Positions 10,990 through 21,776 are shown, counted from the first letter of the stretch. The stretch: DNA of 64,000 nucleotides from Desulfobacteraceae bacterium (GCA_021737565.1 JAIPDS010000002.1:1-64000), one strand, 5' to 3'. Notes: generated by a model not told the origin, from the sequence alone. Numbers and translations are program-made.

Positions 10990-11433
10990 ATGAGTAGCCG
11001 CCGAAAATCAAGAGAAATGGCCCTGCAGGTTCTTTTCTGCATGGATGTGTTAGATGAGAGCTCCGAAGACCTTATCCAGGAGCTGTGCTCTCTTCTTGAG
11101 CCCTCGGAAAAGGCCCGCCCCTTCGGCCTGGAACTGGTAAGGGGGGTTATTGAAAACAAGGCGGAAATCGATGCAAGGCTGGCAGAAGCCTCCAGCAACT
11201 GGAGGCTTGCGCGGATGGATTACGTGGATCGCAATATCATAAGAATTGCAGTTTATGAAATGCTGTTCTGCGAAGACATACCCGCAAAAGTGGCCATAAA
11301 TGAAGCGGTTGACATAGGCAAAAAATACGGTACGGAAAAATCAGGGGCGTTTATAAACGGAATTCTTGACAGCATCCGGCTAAGATACGGAAGCCGGCAG
11401 ACCGAAGCAGAAGGAATGACCGGAGAAGAATAG
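10990..11433 (+). CDS. nusB: Transcription antitermination factor NusB
   Basis: SRRKSREMALQVLFCMD, PAKVAINEAVDIGKKYGTEKSGAFINGILD. Confidence 0.95.
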   Translation: MSSRRKSREMALQVLFCMDVLDESSEDLIQELCSLLEPSEKARPFGLELVRGVIENKAEIDARLAEASSNWRLARMDYVDRNIIRIAVYEMLFCEDIPAKVAINEAVDIGKKYGTEKSGAFINGILDSIRLRYGSRQTEAEGMTGEE

Positions 11434-11487
11434 AGAAATTTTCAGGGATAAGCCGATTTTGTCCGATTAACACAAAAGGAGCTCTTG

Positions 11488-12864
11488 ATGCGAAACAGAC
11501 AGATTTTTTTAAAACCTGATGAAATTCCCAGGCAATGGTACAACATACTGGCCGACATAAAAACAAACCCCCCGCTGGGCCCGGATGGCAAACCCGTGAC
11601 CCCGGAGCAGCTTGCCCCGGTATTCCCGATGAACCTCATAGAGCAGGAGGCAAGCACCCAGAGGTGGATAGACATACCTGAGGAGGTGTTAGATGTCCTG
11701 TCCATATGGCATCCCACTCCCCTGGTGCGCGCCCGGAACCTGGAAAAAGCCCTGGACACGCCCGCCAAAATCTATTTCAAAAATGAATCCCTAAGCCCGC
11801 CCGGAAGCCACAAACCCAACACCGCGGTGCCACAGGCCTATTACAACAAGGCTTTCGGGATCAGAAAAATAACAACCGAAACCGGCGCAGGCCAATGGGG
11901 CAGCGCGCTTTCCTTTGCATGCTGCCAGTACGGCATTGAATGCAAGGTATTTATGGTGCGCATCAGCTTTGACCAAAAGCCGTACCGCAAAACAATGATG
12001 GCGGCATGGAAAGGCAATTGTGTACCCAGTCCCAGCACAGAGACCAAGGCCGGCCGCGAGGCGCTTGAACTTAATCCAGACACCCCGGGCACGCTGGGTA
12101 TTGCCATCAGCGAAGCCATTGAAGAGGCCGTTGCCGACAAGACCGGAGAAACCCGTTATTCCCTGGGCAGCGTGCTAAACCACGTCATGCTCCACCAGAC
12201 CATAATCGGGCTGGAGGCGAAAAAACAACTGGAAAAAGCAGGCGACTATCCAGATGTTGTTATAGGATGTGCGGGAGGAGGAAGCAATTTTGCCGGGCTG
12301 GCATTTCCGTTTGTCTATGACAAAATCCACGGAAAACAGATTGACATTTACCCTGTTGAGCCGGCGGGATGCCCGACTTTGACCAAGGCCCCGTTTGTCT
12401 ATGACCACGGGGATACGGCAAAGTATACACCGCTTCTTCCCATGTACAGCCTGGGCCACACATTCGTACCCCCGCCGGTTCATTCCGGGGGGCTGCGTTA
12501 TCACGGGATGTCGCCCACGGTAAGCCAGCTCGTGGATGAAGGCATCCTGGAGGCAAGGGCGGTAACCCAGGTCAACACCTATGCGGCGGGCGTGCTTGCG
12601 GCGCGCACCGAGGGGATCATTCCGGCCCCTGAAACATCCCATGCCCTGGCCCTGGTGGTGGAAGAGGCAAAAAAGGCAAAGGAGGAAGGCCGGGAAAAAG
12701 TAATCCTGTTTAACTGGAGCGGCCACGGCCTGCTGGATTTAAGCGCCTATGAAGCCTATTTTGCCGGAACCATAAAAGACATTGAGCTCTCTGAAACAGA
12801 CCTGCAGGCCTCGGAAAAAGTGTATGCGGATTATCCCAAACCCGAACATTTAAAAAATAGATAG
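11488..12864 (+). CDS. TrpB2-type tryptophan synthase beta-like protein
   Basis: [27 protein letters not shown] (PLP lysine), [11 protein letters not shown]; long TrpB2-style N-terminus. Confidence 0.9.
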   Translation: MRNRQIFLKPDEIPRQWYNILADIKTNPPLGPDGKPVTPEQLAPVFPMNLIEQEASTQRWIDIPEEVLDVLSIWHPTPLVRARNLEKALDTPAKIYFKNESLSPPGSHKPNTAVPQAYYNKAFGIRKITTETGAGQWGSALSFACCQYGIECKVFMVRISFDQKPYRKTMMAAWKGNCVPSPSTETKAGREALELNPDTPGTLGIAISEAIEEAVADKTGETRYSLGSVLNHVMLHQTIIGLEAKKQLEKAGDYPDVVIGCAGGGSNFAGLAFPFVYDKIHGKQIDIYPVEPAGCPTLTKAPFVYDHGDTAKYTPLLPMYSLGHTFVPPPVHSGGLRYHGMSPTVSQLVDEGILEARAVTQVNTYAAGVLAARTEGIIPAPETSHALALVVEEAKKAKEEGREKVILFNWSGHGLLDLSAYEAYFAGTIKDIELSETDLQASEKVYADYPKPEHLKNR

Positions 12865-12867
12865 CAC

Positions 12868-13137
12868 ATGTTTGATCCGGAAAAAGACAACCTGCAGATC
12901 CGCTGCCCGAGGCTGGGCAGCATTATCCCTTTCCGCTACTGCCTTATCAGCGGAGAGGACAGCATGCCGTGCTTTAAAATCATGGACTGCTGGTGGGAAA
13001 TATTTGACGTGGATTCCTATCTGAAGGAAAATCTCCCGCAAGACATCTACCAGGGCCTGGCCTCCGCGAAACCGAAGCCCAAGGTTGCCTCGATAGTTGA
13101 AATCGCCGAAGAAGCCATGAAAAAAAGAGACAAATGA
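12868..13137 (+). CDS. Small Cys-containing conserved-looking hypothetical protein
   Basis: Co-directional ORF between trpB2 and MBL gene; CPRLGSIIPFRYCLISGEDSMPCFKIMDCWWEIFDVDSYL. Confidence 0.75.
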   Translation: MFDPEKDNLQIRCPRLGSIIPFRYCLISGEDSMPCFKIMDCWWEIFDVDSYLKENLPQDIYQGLASAKPKPKVASIVEIAEEAMKKRDK

Positions 13138-13149
13138 AGGAGGTTTGTT

Positions 13150-13770
13150 TTGATCTTAAAAGCGCTCGCCGTAGGTCCCATAATGGCAAACTGCTACATT
13201 CTCGGATGCGAACGAACAAAATCGGCCGCGGTAATCGATCCCGGAGATGATGCGGACCGGATACTAATGAAGCTTGCAGAAGACAGCCTTACGCTCAAAT
13301 ATATAATCGACACTCACGGACATTTTGATCACGTGGGAGGCAATGCAGCGCTTAAAAAGGCCTCGGGCGCCGATCTTTTGATTCATAAAGCCGATGCGCC
13401 CATGCTTGCCGAACTGGGCAGAACCGCGGCATCCTTCGGGCTGCCCGCTGAAAATTCCCCCCCGCCCGACAGGACAATTGACGAGGGCGATGAGATATCG
13501 TTCGGGGATATCACCCTTAAGGTGCTTCATACACCCGGACACTCTCCCGGCGGGGTATCGCTTTATACAGACAAAATGGTCTTTGTGGGAGACGCCCTTT
13601 TTGAAGGCTCGATCGGAAGAACGGATCTGCCGGGCGGTGATTACAACACTCTTATCTCAAGCATAAAAACCAAGCTGCTTGCAATGGATGATGATACAAA
13701 GGTCTATACAGGCCACGGCCCTGCCACAACCATCGGCCAGGAAAGGGGCATCAATCCGTTTTTAAGATAA
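13150..13770 (+). CDS. MBL-fold hydrolase (glyoxalase II-like)
   Basis: DTHGHFDHVGG, HTPGHSPGGVSLY, GDALFEGSIGRTDLPGGD, TGHGPATTIGQE. Confidence 0.92.
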   Translation: MILKALAVGPIMANCYILGCERTKSAAVIDPGDDADRILMKLAEDSLTLKYIIDTHGHFDHVGGNAALKKASGADLLIHKADAPMLAELGRTAASFGLPAENSPPPDRTIDEGDEISFGDITLKVLHTPGHSPGGVSLYTDKMVFVGDALFEGSIGRTDLPGGDYNTLISSIKTKLLAMDDDTKVYTGHGPATTIGQERGINPFLR

Positions 13771-13777
13771 AAAAACC

Positions 13778-14167
13778 CTAGAAAGCCCCGAGCTGGCAGG
13801 GTTTGATCTTGATTCCCAGGGTTTCGCAGGCGCCGCTGATCTCCATCTTCCGGACCCCGAAGCTTTCTGCCAGTGCAAAAGCCTCCCTGCATGGCAGGCG
13901 GTTGTCTTCAAGGCGCCCGGCAATGGCTTTTCGCAGTTCGTCTGAAACCGTTTCCCTGGGCTTTACGATTTTTTTCTCGGGCTGGTAGCCGAAAAGCCCC
14001 AGCTGGCATTTTGTAAGGCGTATTTCCATACTGTCGGCATACTCCCCGATTACCCCGGGGGAAACACCGAGTTCTTGCGCAAGGACAAAGGCCACCGCGC
14101 AGGGCAGCTGCGCGCCCTCTGCGCGCTCCTTCATGCGTTTTCTTATCCTGGAGTCATTGTTTTCCAT
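13778..14167 (-). CDS. Hypothetical protein with an internal tandem duplication (LPC...KCQLGxF)
   Basis: Two halves align: LPCAVAFVLAQELGVSPGVIGEYADSMEIRLTKCQLGLFG and LPCREAFALAESFGVRKMEISGACETLGIKIKPCQLGAF. Confidence 0.85.
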   Translation of the reverse strand: MENNDSRIRKRMKERAEGAQLPCAVAFVLAQELGVSPGVIGEYADSMEIRLTKCQLGLFGYQPEKKIVKPRETVSDELRKAIAGRLEDNRLPCREAFALAESFGVRKMEISGACETLGIKIKPCQLGAF

Positions 14168-14303
14168 GGCTTAATCTCCGTTTCTGCGATATATTTGCAG
14201 CCGGGCTTTTTGTTTAAATATCACGGATAAAACAAAAATTGTCAATGCCTGCGAAGACGACATTTGCCTTGAACAAAAAAAACCCCTTTGTTAAATTTTA
14301 AAA

Positions 14304-15395
14304 ATGTTGCTTGCCGTAAAAAGGAAAAAAACCCGGCAGATCAGGGTCGGTTCCGTAAAAATAGGCGGAGGCGCACCAATTGCGGTCCAGTCCATGACAA
14401 ATACGCCCACCGCCGATGTGGCCGCAACTGTTGCCCAGATCCGGCGCCTGGAACAGGCGGGGTGCGAAATCATACGCACCGCCGTGCCCGATACGGAATC
14501 CGCAAAAGCCCTGGAAGCAATTAAAAAACAAATATCAATACCCCTGGTTGCAGACATTCACTTTGACCACAGGCTTGCAATAGCCTCGGCAAAAGCCGGG
14601 GCAGACTGCCTGAGAATCAACCCGGGAAACATAGGATCAAAAAGCCGTGTGCACTCTGTGGTAAGGGCCGCGGCGGACTGCGGCGCATCCATCCGCATAG
14701 GGGTCAATGCCGGCTCGCTTGACCGGGACTTAAGAAAAAAACACGGCGGCCCCAATGCCGCCGCCCTGGTTGAAAGCGCCCTGCGCCAGGCAGGGATGCT
14801 GGCCGAGATGGATTTTAACGAGCTAAAGGTTTCCATCAAATCCTCGGACGTGCTTAAAACCATCGAAGCCTACCGGCTTTTTTCGGAAAAATCCGATATT
14901 CCGCTTCATGTGGGAGTTACAGAAGCAGGGGGTCTTTATTCGGGAATAGTCAAATCATCGATTGGTATAGGCGCGATTCTGCTCGAAGGCATAGGCGACA
15001 CCCTGAGGGTGTCTCTTACCCGCGATCCCGTCGAAGAGGTAAGGGTTGGTTATGAAATTTTAAAAGCCCTTGGCATCAGGCAAAGAGGGCCTGAAATAAT
15101 TTCATGCCCAACCTGCGGCAGGTGCAGGATTGATCTTTTTACCATTGCCGAATCGGTGGAAAAGGCCCTTTTAACCAGCAGCGCGCCGATTAAGGTGGCG
15201 GTAATGGGCTGCGAGGTAAACGGCCCCGGCGAGGCAAGGGAGGCTGACGTGGGCATTGCCGGGGGCGAGGGCGGCGGTGTATTGTTTAAAAAGGGGCGCG
15301 TGGTAAAAAGGTTTGCCCGGGATCGCCTGGTTGAGGAGCTTCTTTCGGCAGTCGACGAAATAAGCAGGGAGGAAAAAGGACGGGCAATTTTTTAA
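14304..15395 (+). CDS. ispG: (E)-4-hydroxy-3-methylbut-2-enyl-diphosphate synthase
   Basis: VQSMTNTPTADV, LRINPGNIGS, SCPTCGRC, VMGCEVNGPGEAREADVGIAGG. Confidence 0.97.
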   Translation: MLLAVKRKKTRQIRVGSVKIGGGAPIAVQSMTNTPTADVAATVAQIRRLEQAGCEIIRTAVPDTESAKALEAIKKQISIPLVADIHFDHRLAIASAKAGADCLRINPGNIGSKSRVHSVVRAAADCGASIRIGVNAGSLDRDLRKKHGGPNAAALVESALRQAGMLAEMDFNELKVSIKSSDVLKTIEAYRLFSEKSDIPLHVGVTEAGGLYSGIVKSSIGIGAILLEGIGDTLRVSLTRDPVEEVRVGYEILKALGIRQRGPEIISCPTCGRCRIDLFTIAESVEKALLTSSAPIKVAVMGCEVNGPGEAREADVGIAGGEGGGVLFKKGRVVKRFARDRLVEELLSAVDEISREEKGRAIF

Positions 15396-15405
15396 TTTGA
15401 AGCTT

Positions 15406-15555
15406 GATGGACTCGTAAAAATTCGATTTTCGACGGCAAAGTAAAAAGTTCAAGATCAAGGCGCGCAAAATACCGAGGGATGAAGCGTACTTATCGTACG
15501 TGAAATTCCGAGGGATGAAGCGCAACGCAGATATTGGACTTTTTACGAAGCCGTC
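15406..15555 (+). repeat. MITE-like repeat, copy 1
   Basis: Terminal inverted repeats GATGGACTCGTAAAAA / TTTTTACGAAGCCGTC; flanked by AAGCTT direct repeats (15400-15405, 15556-15561); similar to copies 2 and 3. Confidence 0.9.
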
Positions 15556-15576
15556 AAGCTTAAGTGAGGGATTTAA

Positions 15577-17100
15577 ATGACAAAGAAGGATGAGACCGCT
15601 ATCAGCCCTACCCGGGCACAAAATTATCCCGAATGGTACCAGCAGGTCATCCGGGCCTCTGACATGGCCGAGATTTCCCCGGTGCGCGGGTGCATGGTGA
15701 TAAAGCCCTGGGGCTATGCCCTGTGGGAAAATCTTTCCAGGGCCTTAGATGACATGTTTAAGGCCACGGGCGTGAAAAACGCCTATTTCCCGCTTTTTAT
15801 CCCCATAGACTTCCTGGAAAAAGAAGCCAGGCACGTGGAGGGATTTGCCAAGGAATGCGCGGTTGTAACGCATCACAAGCTGGAAAAGGATGAAAACGGC
15901 AAGCTCGTGCCCGCAGGCAAGCTAAACGAACCCCTGATCGTGCGCCCCACCTCGGAGACCATAATCGGGGACGCGTTTGCCAGGTGGATAAGAAGCTACA
16001 GGGATCTTCCGGTGCTCATAAACCAGTGGGCAAATGTTGTGCGCTGGGAGATGCGAACGCGAATCTTTTTGCGGACCAGCGAATTTCTATGGCAGGAGGG
16101 CCATACCGTGCACGCCACAAAACAGGAGGCCATTGACCGTACATTTATGATGCTTAATGTATATAAAAAGATGGCGGAACAATACCTTGCCATTCCTGTT
16201 ATCACCGGGGAAAAAACCGAGGCTGAAAAATTTCCCGGAGCCGAGATCACAACCTGCATCGAGGCGATGATGCAGGACCGGCGGGCATTGCAGGCGGGCA
16301 CGTCTCATTTTTTGGGCCAGAATTTCGCCAAGGCCTCGGACATCAGGTTCCAGTCCGCCGAGGAGACCGAGCAATACGGATGGACAACCTCATGGGGGGT
16401 ATCCACCCGTCTTATTGGCGGACTGATCATGACCCACAGCGATGATAACGGAGTTGTTTTTCCTCCGCGGATATCCCCGACCCATGTAGTGCTGCTGCCG
16501 ATTATAAAAAGGGAAGATCACAGGGAAACAGTTATGAAATACAGCACGGACCTGGCTGAAAAACTCCGCTCGCAAAACTATCACGGCTCTGCTGTCAGGG
16601 TGGAAATCGATGAGCGAAACATCGGCGGCGCCCGCAACTGGGAATGGATAAAAAAGGGGGTTCCGGTGAGGGTGGAAATAGGGCCCAAGGATATTGAAAA
16701 ACAAGCGGTATATGTTTCCAGGCGCGACAGGGACAGAAAAGACAGCGTGTCCATGGACAGGCAGGAATTTGCCGACGGAATCTGCGATCTTCTCGATGAA
16801 ATTCAAAACAGCCTGTATGAAAAGGCCCTTGATTACCAAAATCAGCATACCCGGGACATAGACGACAAAGATGAATTCGACGCCTTTTTCACCCCGGAAA
16901 ACAAGGAGCGTCCAGAAATACACGGAGGCTTTGCAAGATCCCACTGGTGCGGCAAAACAGAATGCGAACTGGCCATTAAGGAGCGTTTAAACGTGACCAT
17001 CAGGTGCATACCCTTTGACAGGGAAAAGCAAGACGGCAAGTGCATTGAATGCGGAGCCCCGGCAAAAAGCGGACGCGTTATATTCGCAAAAGCCTATTAA
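15577..17100 (+). CDS. proS: Prolyl-tRNA synthetase, archaeal/eukaryotic-like type
   Basis: FPEWYQQVI-like N-terminus, VRPTSETIIGDAFARWIRSYRDLPVLINQWANVVRWEMRTRIFLRTSEFLWQEGHT, class II motifs. Confidence 0.95.
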   Translation: MTKKDETAISPTRAQNYPEWYQQVIRASDMAEISPVRGCMVIKPWGYALWENLSRALDDMFKATGVKNAYFPLFIPIDFLEKEARHVEGFAKECAVVTHHKLEKDENGKLVPAGKLNEPLIVRPTSETIIGDAFARWIRSYRDLPVLINQWANVVRWEMRTRIFLRTSEFLWQEGHTVHATKQEAIDRTFMMLNVYKKMAEQYLAIPVITGEKTEAEKFPGAEITTCIEAMMQDRRALQAGTSHFLGQNFAKASDIRFQSAEETEQYGWTTSWGVSTRLIGGLIMTHSDDNGVVFPPRISPTHVVLLPIIKREDHRETVMKYSTDLAEKLRSQNYHGSAVRVEIDERNIGGARNWEWIKKGVPVRVEIGPKDIEKQAVYVSRRDRDRKDSVSMDRQEFADGICDLLDEIQNSLYEKALDYQNQHTRDIDDKDEFDAFFTPENKERPEIHGGFARSHWCGKTECELAIKERLNVTIRCIPFDREKQDGKCIECGAPAKSGRVIFAKAY

Positions 17101-17130
17101 GCCCCCCGGCCCCGGGGCCGGAAATTTAAA

Positions 17131-19275
17131 ATGATCCGAATAACAGACATAATAGATAAGCTCACGGAGTATTACCCCGAGGCCGACGTGGACATCGTGG
17201 ACCGGGCCTACATATATTCCGCCCGGGTGCACGCCGGCCAGGTCCGTCTTTCCGGGGAGCCTTACCTGTCACACCCCCTGGAGGTGGCAAACATCCTGAC
17301 GGACATGAAGCTTGACCCGATGAGCATCGCCGCAGGGCTGCTCCATGACGTGGTTGAGGACACCCATTCCTCGATTGAGGAGATCTATAAAACTTTCGGC
17401 AAGGATGTGGCCCACATAGTATCCGGGGTTACCAAGATAAGCGTGCTCCCCTTCAGCACCGACCAGCAGAGGCAGGCTGAAAACATCCGGAAAATGATAC
17501 TTGCCATGGCAGACGATCTGCGGGTGATTTTAATCAAGCTTGCAGACAGGCTGCATAACATCAGGACCCTTAATTATCATAAAAGCGCCGAAAAACAGCG
17601 CTCAATAGCACAGGAAACCCTTGACATATACGCCCCCATAGCCTCAAGACTCGGTATTTACTGGCTTAAAAACGAACTTGAGGAAAAAGCTTTCTATTAC
17701 GCGAATCCCGAAGAATACCAGCGCATCCAGGACCTGCTTGAAACAAACCAGGAGGAAAGACAGCGCTATGTGTCCACTGTAAAGACTTTAATAGAGGAAA
17801 AAATGGCCGAAGCCGGCATTGCCGCCGAGGTGATGGGTAGATACAAGCAGTACTACAGCATATACCAGAAAATGATGAGCCAGAACCTGGAATTCGAGGA
17901 GGTTTATGACATAATAGCGTTCCGGATCATAGTTGAAAACGTGGCCCAGTGCTATGCGGCCCTCGGCCACATCCACTCAAAATGGAAACCCATTCCCAAA
18001 AAAATAAAAGACTACATAGCCGTTCCCAAGCCCAACATGTACCAGTCCCTTCACACCACGGTAATCGGTCCCTACGGCGAAAGAATGGAAATCCAGATAA
18101 GAACCCGCGAAATGGATTACGTGGCAAAATACGGAATCGCGGCCCACTGGAGCTACAAGGAGGGAAAAACCCTCGGCATTAATACGGAAAACACGTTCGC
18201 ATGGATTCACAACCTGGTGGAGAACCAGAAAAATTTCGGAAACCCCGAGGAATTTCTCGAAAACGTGCGAATCGACCTGTTTCCCGACGAGGTCTTTGTC
18301 TTCACCCCCCGGGGAGAGGTAAAGTCTCTTCCCAAGGGAGCAACACCGGTGGATTTCGCCTACATGATCCATACCGAGGTGGGCAACGAATGCACCGGCG
18401 CAAAGGTAAACGGCAGGCTTGTGCCTCTCCAGTACGAGCTCAAAACAGGCGACATTGTCGAAATACTTACCACCAAGGGACATGAGCCCAGCAAGGACTG
18501 GCTTAATTTTGTCAAAACCGTAAAGGCGAAATCCAGGATACGCCAGTGGATACGCAAGCAGGAAAAGGAGCGAAGCCTTAGCCTGGGCCGCGAATTGTGC
18601 GAAAAAGCTTTCCGAAAGCACAAGCTGAACTTTTCGGCCATGGTCAATACCCGGGAAATGGAGAAAGCCGCAGAAGCTTTTAATTTCAAAACCGTTGACG
18701 ACCTGATAGCAAATGTCGGCATAGGCAAGATTACGCCTCTTCAGATCATCCGGAAACTTGCCCCCCAGGTGACCGAGAAAAAGGAAACCAAGTTCATCGA
18801 CAGACTGATGCGGCCAAGGGAGCGCAAGCGCCGTGAAAAAAGCGAAGGGGTGGCCGTTCACGGCATGGATGACATACTGATCCGCTTTGCAAAATGCTGC
18901 CAGCCTGTTCCGGGCGATCCGATCATCGGATATATAACCCAGGGCCAGGGGGTTACGGTGCACAGAACCAACTGCGTAAATGCCCTGAAACTAAACCCTG
19001 ACAGGCAAATAGACGTGGAATGGAAATCAGAGGAAGACTCTCTTTTCCCGGTTTCCCTGAAAATCACCGGATATGACCGCATGGGGCTGCTTGCCGAGAT
19101 CTCTACTGAAATAAGCAAGGCGGGCGCCAATATTCATGACGTCCGCCTGGAAAGCAGGGAGAATAAATATATATACGGGGAGTTTACCGTCCTTGTAAAA
19201 GATCTCCCCCACCTGGACACCGTGATGACCAGGCTGAAAAAAATATTAAAAGTACAGGATGTAAAAAGAGTTTAG
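17131..19275 (+). CDS. RelA/SpoT bifunctional (p)ppGpp synthetase/hydrolase
   Basis: GLLHDVVEDT HD motif, ADRLHNIRTL, YKQYYSIYQKM synthetase, TGS and ACT domains. Confidence 0.96.
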   Translation: MIRITDIIDKLTEYYPEADVDIVDRAYIYSARVHAGQVRLSGEPYLSHPLEVANILTDMKLDPMSIAAGLLHDVVEDTHSSIEEIYKTFGKDVAHIVSGVTKISVLPFSTDQQRQAENIRKMILAMADDLRVILIKLADRLHNIRTLNYHKSAEKQRSIAQETLDIYAPIASRLGIYWLKNELEEKAFYYANPEEYQRIQDLLETNQEERQRYVSTVKTLIEEKMAEAGIAAEVMGRYKQYYSIYQKMMSQNLEFEEVYDIIAFRIIVENVAQCYAALGHIHSKWKPIPKKIKDYIAVPKPNMYQSLHTTVIGPYGERMEIQIRTREMDYVAKYGIAAHWSYKEGKTLGINTENTFAWIHNLVENQKNFGNPEEFLENVRIDLFPDEVFVFTPRGEVKSLPKGATPVDFAYMIHTEVGNECTGAKVNGRLVPLQYELKTGDIVEILTTKGHEPSKDWLNFVKTVKAKSRIRQWIRKQEKERSLSLGRELCEKAFRKHKLNFSAMVNTREMEKAAEAFNFKTVDDLIANVGIGKITPLQIIRKLAPQVTEKKETKFIDRLMRPRERKRREKSEGVAVHGMDDILIRFAKCCQPVPGDPIIGYITQGQGVTVHRTNCVNALKLNPDRQIDVEWKSEEDSLFPVSLKITGYDRMGLLAEISTEISKAGANIHDVRLESRENKYIYGEFTVLVKDLPHLDTVMTRLKKILKVQDVKRV

Positions 19276-19285
19276 CAACCCCCCC

Positions 19286-19477
19286 TTACGGGGCCTTGAC
19301 CACAAGGCCGCTTCTTATGCAGCCGGTGCATACTGTAATTTTCTTGACACTTCCCTGGTGCAGGGCCCTGACCCGCTGGAGATTGGGATTGAACCGCCGC
19401 TTTGTAACATTATGAGCGTGGCTTACATTATGACCCACCAAGGGCCTTTTGCCGCATATATCGCAAACCATGGACAT
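19286..19477 (-). CDS. rpmB: 50S ribosomal protein L28
   Basis: [30 protein letters not shown]. Confidence 0.96.
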   Translation of the reverse strand: MSMVCDICGKRPLVGHNVSHAHNVTKRRFNPNLQRVRALHQGSVKKITVCTGCIRSGLVVKAP

Positions 19478-19561
19478 AGCTTACATCTCCTTTCAAACAA
19501 AATCTATTAAAACAGGAATTCGAATATATGCCCTCTTTTTTTTGATTTGTAAAGAGCTTTT

Positions 19562-20230
19562 TTATTCGTCAGGTTCAGCAAGATGTTTCCTGCAGCGTTT
19601 TATGTATTCTTCTGCCTGCCGGCTGTATTTTTCAATATCGGGATAATTCTCTGTCACTATTTTGAACCTGCCCAGAGCGGCTTCATAGTCTCCGGATTTA
19701 AAATAAAAACGCCCCACGTAAAACTCGTGGCCCGCAAGCTGCTTTCTGCATTCCTTTATCTTTGGTGCAGCTTTTTTTGAATACCGGCTTTCAGGGAAAC
19801 GGTCCCGAAGGCGGCTGAAGGTCTCAAGGGCCTTTTTGGTGGGCACCTGGGTCCGGTCTATGCTTTTTATCCTTTCATAATGACACATTCCGATCTGATA
19901 AATCACGTAGGGGATCTTTTCATCCCCCGGATGCATGCGCTCGTAGTATTCATACTCGGCCAGGGCCTGCTCGTACTTGCCCCGGTGATAGTGCGCATCG
20001 GCAATCCTTATTTCCGCGGTCTTGGTATACTTACTGTAGGGATACCAGTCCCTTAAGTTCTCATAGACTTCTATGGCCTTTAAATATTTTTTGTCTTTAA
20101 AATAGGCCTCGCCTTCTGCTGCAAGCTCGGAGGCTGTTTTTTCCTCTTTTTCCCCGAACAATCCCGCGCACCCGGCAGCACCGATAACCAGTGCGGCACA
20201 CAACACCACTGCAATGTTTCTTCTTATCAT
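19562..20230 (-). CDS. bamD: Outer membrane assembly lipoprotein BamD
   Basis: Lipobox AAGC, TPR/Sel-like repeats, SKYTKTAEIRIADAHYHRGKYEQA. Confidence 0.85.
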   Translation of the reverse strand: MIRRNIAVVLCAALVIGAAGCAGLFGEKEEKTASELAAEGEAYFKDKKYLKAIEVYENLRDWYPYSKYTKTAEIRIADAHYHRGKYEQALAEYEYYERMHPGDEKIPYVIYQIGMCHYERIKSIDRTQVPTKKALETFSRLRDRFPESRYSKKAAPKIKECRKQLAGHEFYVGRFYFKSGDYEAALGRFKIVTENYPDIEKYSRQAEEYIKRCRKHLAEPDE

Positions 20231-20286
20231 AGACAGAAATCCTGTTCCGGTTTTTGAAAATCAGGCGATTTTCAGGGTCAAAATCT

Positions 20287-21216
20287 TCAGGAGCTGCTCT
20301 CTATATAATGAGCAGCCTCTGTTGCCGCAACAGCGCCGTCTCCCACGGCCGTGACCACTTGGCGGAGGGGAGTGTTGCGCACGTCGCCGGCCGCGTATAC
20401 GCCGGGCACCGAGGTCTGCATTCGCTGGTCGGCAATGATGAATCCATTTTTGTCAAGATCCACCGTTCCTTTAAGAAATGCCGTATTCGGGGTGACCCCG
20501 ACCCATATAAAACAGCCCGAGACCGGCAGATCCGATTGCTCGCCGGTCTTTACGTTTTTAAGCCTTACGCTTTCAACCCCGGCGTCTCCTCCCTTGATCT
20601 CCAGGGGGATTGAATCCCAGAGGATTTCAACTTTTTCATTTTCAAACACGCGCTCCTGGAGGATGCGGGTTGCCCGCAGCTCATCGCGGCGATGAATCAA
20701 ATAGACCTTGTCGGCAAACCTTGATAAAAACAGGCTTTCCTGAACCGCCGTATCGCCGCCTCCCACAGCCGCAACAGTCGCACCTTTAAAAAAGGGGGCG
20801 TCACAGGTGGCGCACGTTGACACTCCCTGCCCGTAATATTTATCCTCGCCGGCAATGCCAAGTTTCCTGGGCGAGGCGCCCGTTGCGATAATCACGGCCC
20901 GGGCTTCCACTTCTGTGCCGGAAAGACGGAGCTTTTTAACAGGTCCGGAAAAATCGGTTTCCAGGACCTCCTCCGTAACTATTTCAGCATCAAAGCGCTG
21001 GGCCTGTTCGCTTATCTTCATCATGAGGTCGGCTCCGCTGAGGCCTTCGGGAAATCCCGGATAATTTTCAATCCAGTCGGTTACAAGGATCTGCCCCCCG
21101 GGAGCGGCCTCTTCAAGCACAAGGACAGAAAGCCGGGCGCGGGCCGCATAAATTGCAGCACTGAGTCCTGCCGGACCCGCCCCTATTATAATCAGATCAT
21201 ATTGCTTGTTTTTCAT
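20287..21216 (-). CDS. trxB: Thioredoxin-disulfide reductase
   Basis: IIGAGPAGLSAAIYAARA, CATCDAPFF redox site, YAAGDVRNTPLRQVVTAVGDGAVAA. Confidence 0.96.
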   Translation of the reverse strand: MKNKQYDLIIIGAGPAGLSAAIYAARARLSVLVLEEAAPGGQILVTDWIENYPGFPEGLSGADLMMKISEQAQRFDAEIVTEEVLETDFSGPVKKLRLSGTEVEARAVIIATGASPRKLGIAGEDKYYGQGVSTCATCDAPFFKGATVAAVGGGDTAVQESLFLSRFADKVYLIHRRDELRATRILQERVFENEKVEILWDSIPLEIKGGDAGVESVRLKNVKTGEQSDLPVSGCFIWVGVTPNTAFLKGTVDLDKNGFIIADQRMQTSVPGVYAAGDVRNTPLRQVVTAVGDGAVAATEAAHYIESSS

Positions 21217-21225
21217 TTTACCCCG

Positions 21226-21552
21226 CTACATGCTCTTTTTGATGGCATCCTCGAGCTTGGCCTTCTGAACCATTCCCACGATCTGCTCCATTTTCTGGCC
21301 GTCCTTGAAAAGGATCAGGGTGGGGATCGCCCGGATGCCGTAATTGCTCGGTGTTGCGGGATTGTCATCCACATTGCACTTTACGATCTTGAGTTTGTCT
21401 CCGTAATCCTTGCTGATCTCTTCGAGCACCGGCGCGATGGCCTTGCAGGGTCCGCACCACGGAGCCCAGAAATCCACGAGAACGGGCGTATCGGCTTTTA
21501 AAACTTCCTGTTCAAACGTATTGTCGCTGATCTCCTTGATTCCTTCAGCCAT
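21226..21552 (-). CDS. trxA: Thioredoxin
   Basis: VLVDFWAPWCGPCKAIAPVLEE. Confidence 0.97.
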   Translation of the reverse strand: MAEGIKEISDNTFEQEVLKADTPVLVDFWAPWCGPCKAIAPVLEEISKDYGDKLKIVKCNVDDNPATPSNYGIRAIPTLILFKDGQKMEQIVGMVQKAKLEDAIKKSM

Positions 21553-21776
21553 TTTTCATCCTTCCTGATTCGTTTTTGGTTGTCTGTTCGCAGGCCATAA
21601 GATAACTTACTACTACAGCCCTGTCTTTTATGTCAAGATAACCATGGAGCAGGATTTTTCAAAAACAAAATACCACTTGCCGCCGGGAGAAAATTTGTTG
21701 ACGCTTATGGTCTTGTTAATTATTATTTTATGTTTATACAATTTTAAATCTGGATTTAATAATTTGTTTAATTTGT

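Noticed and set aside
17977-18963. Long antisense ORFs over relA/spoT, ispG, priA, gltA, carboxylase and similar genes
   Set aside because: Shadow ORFs opposite strongly supported genes; Pro/Arg/Ser-rich or biased compositions without domains.
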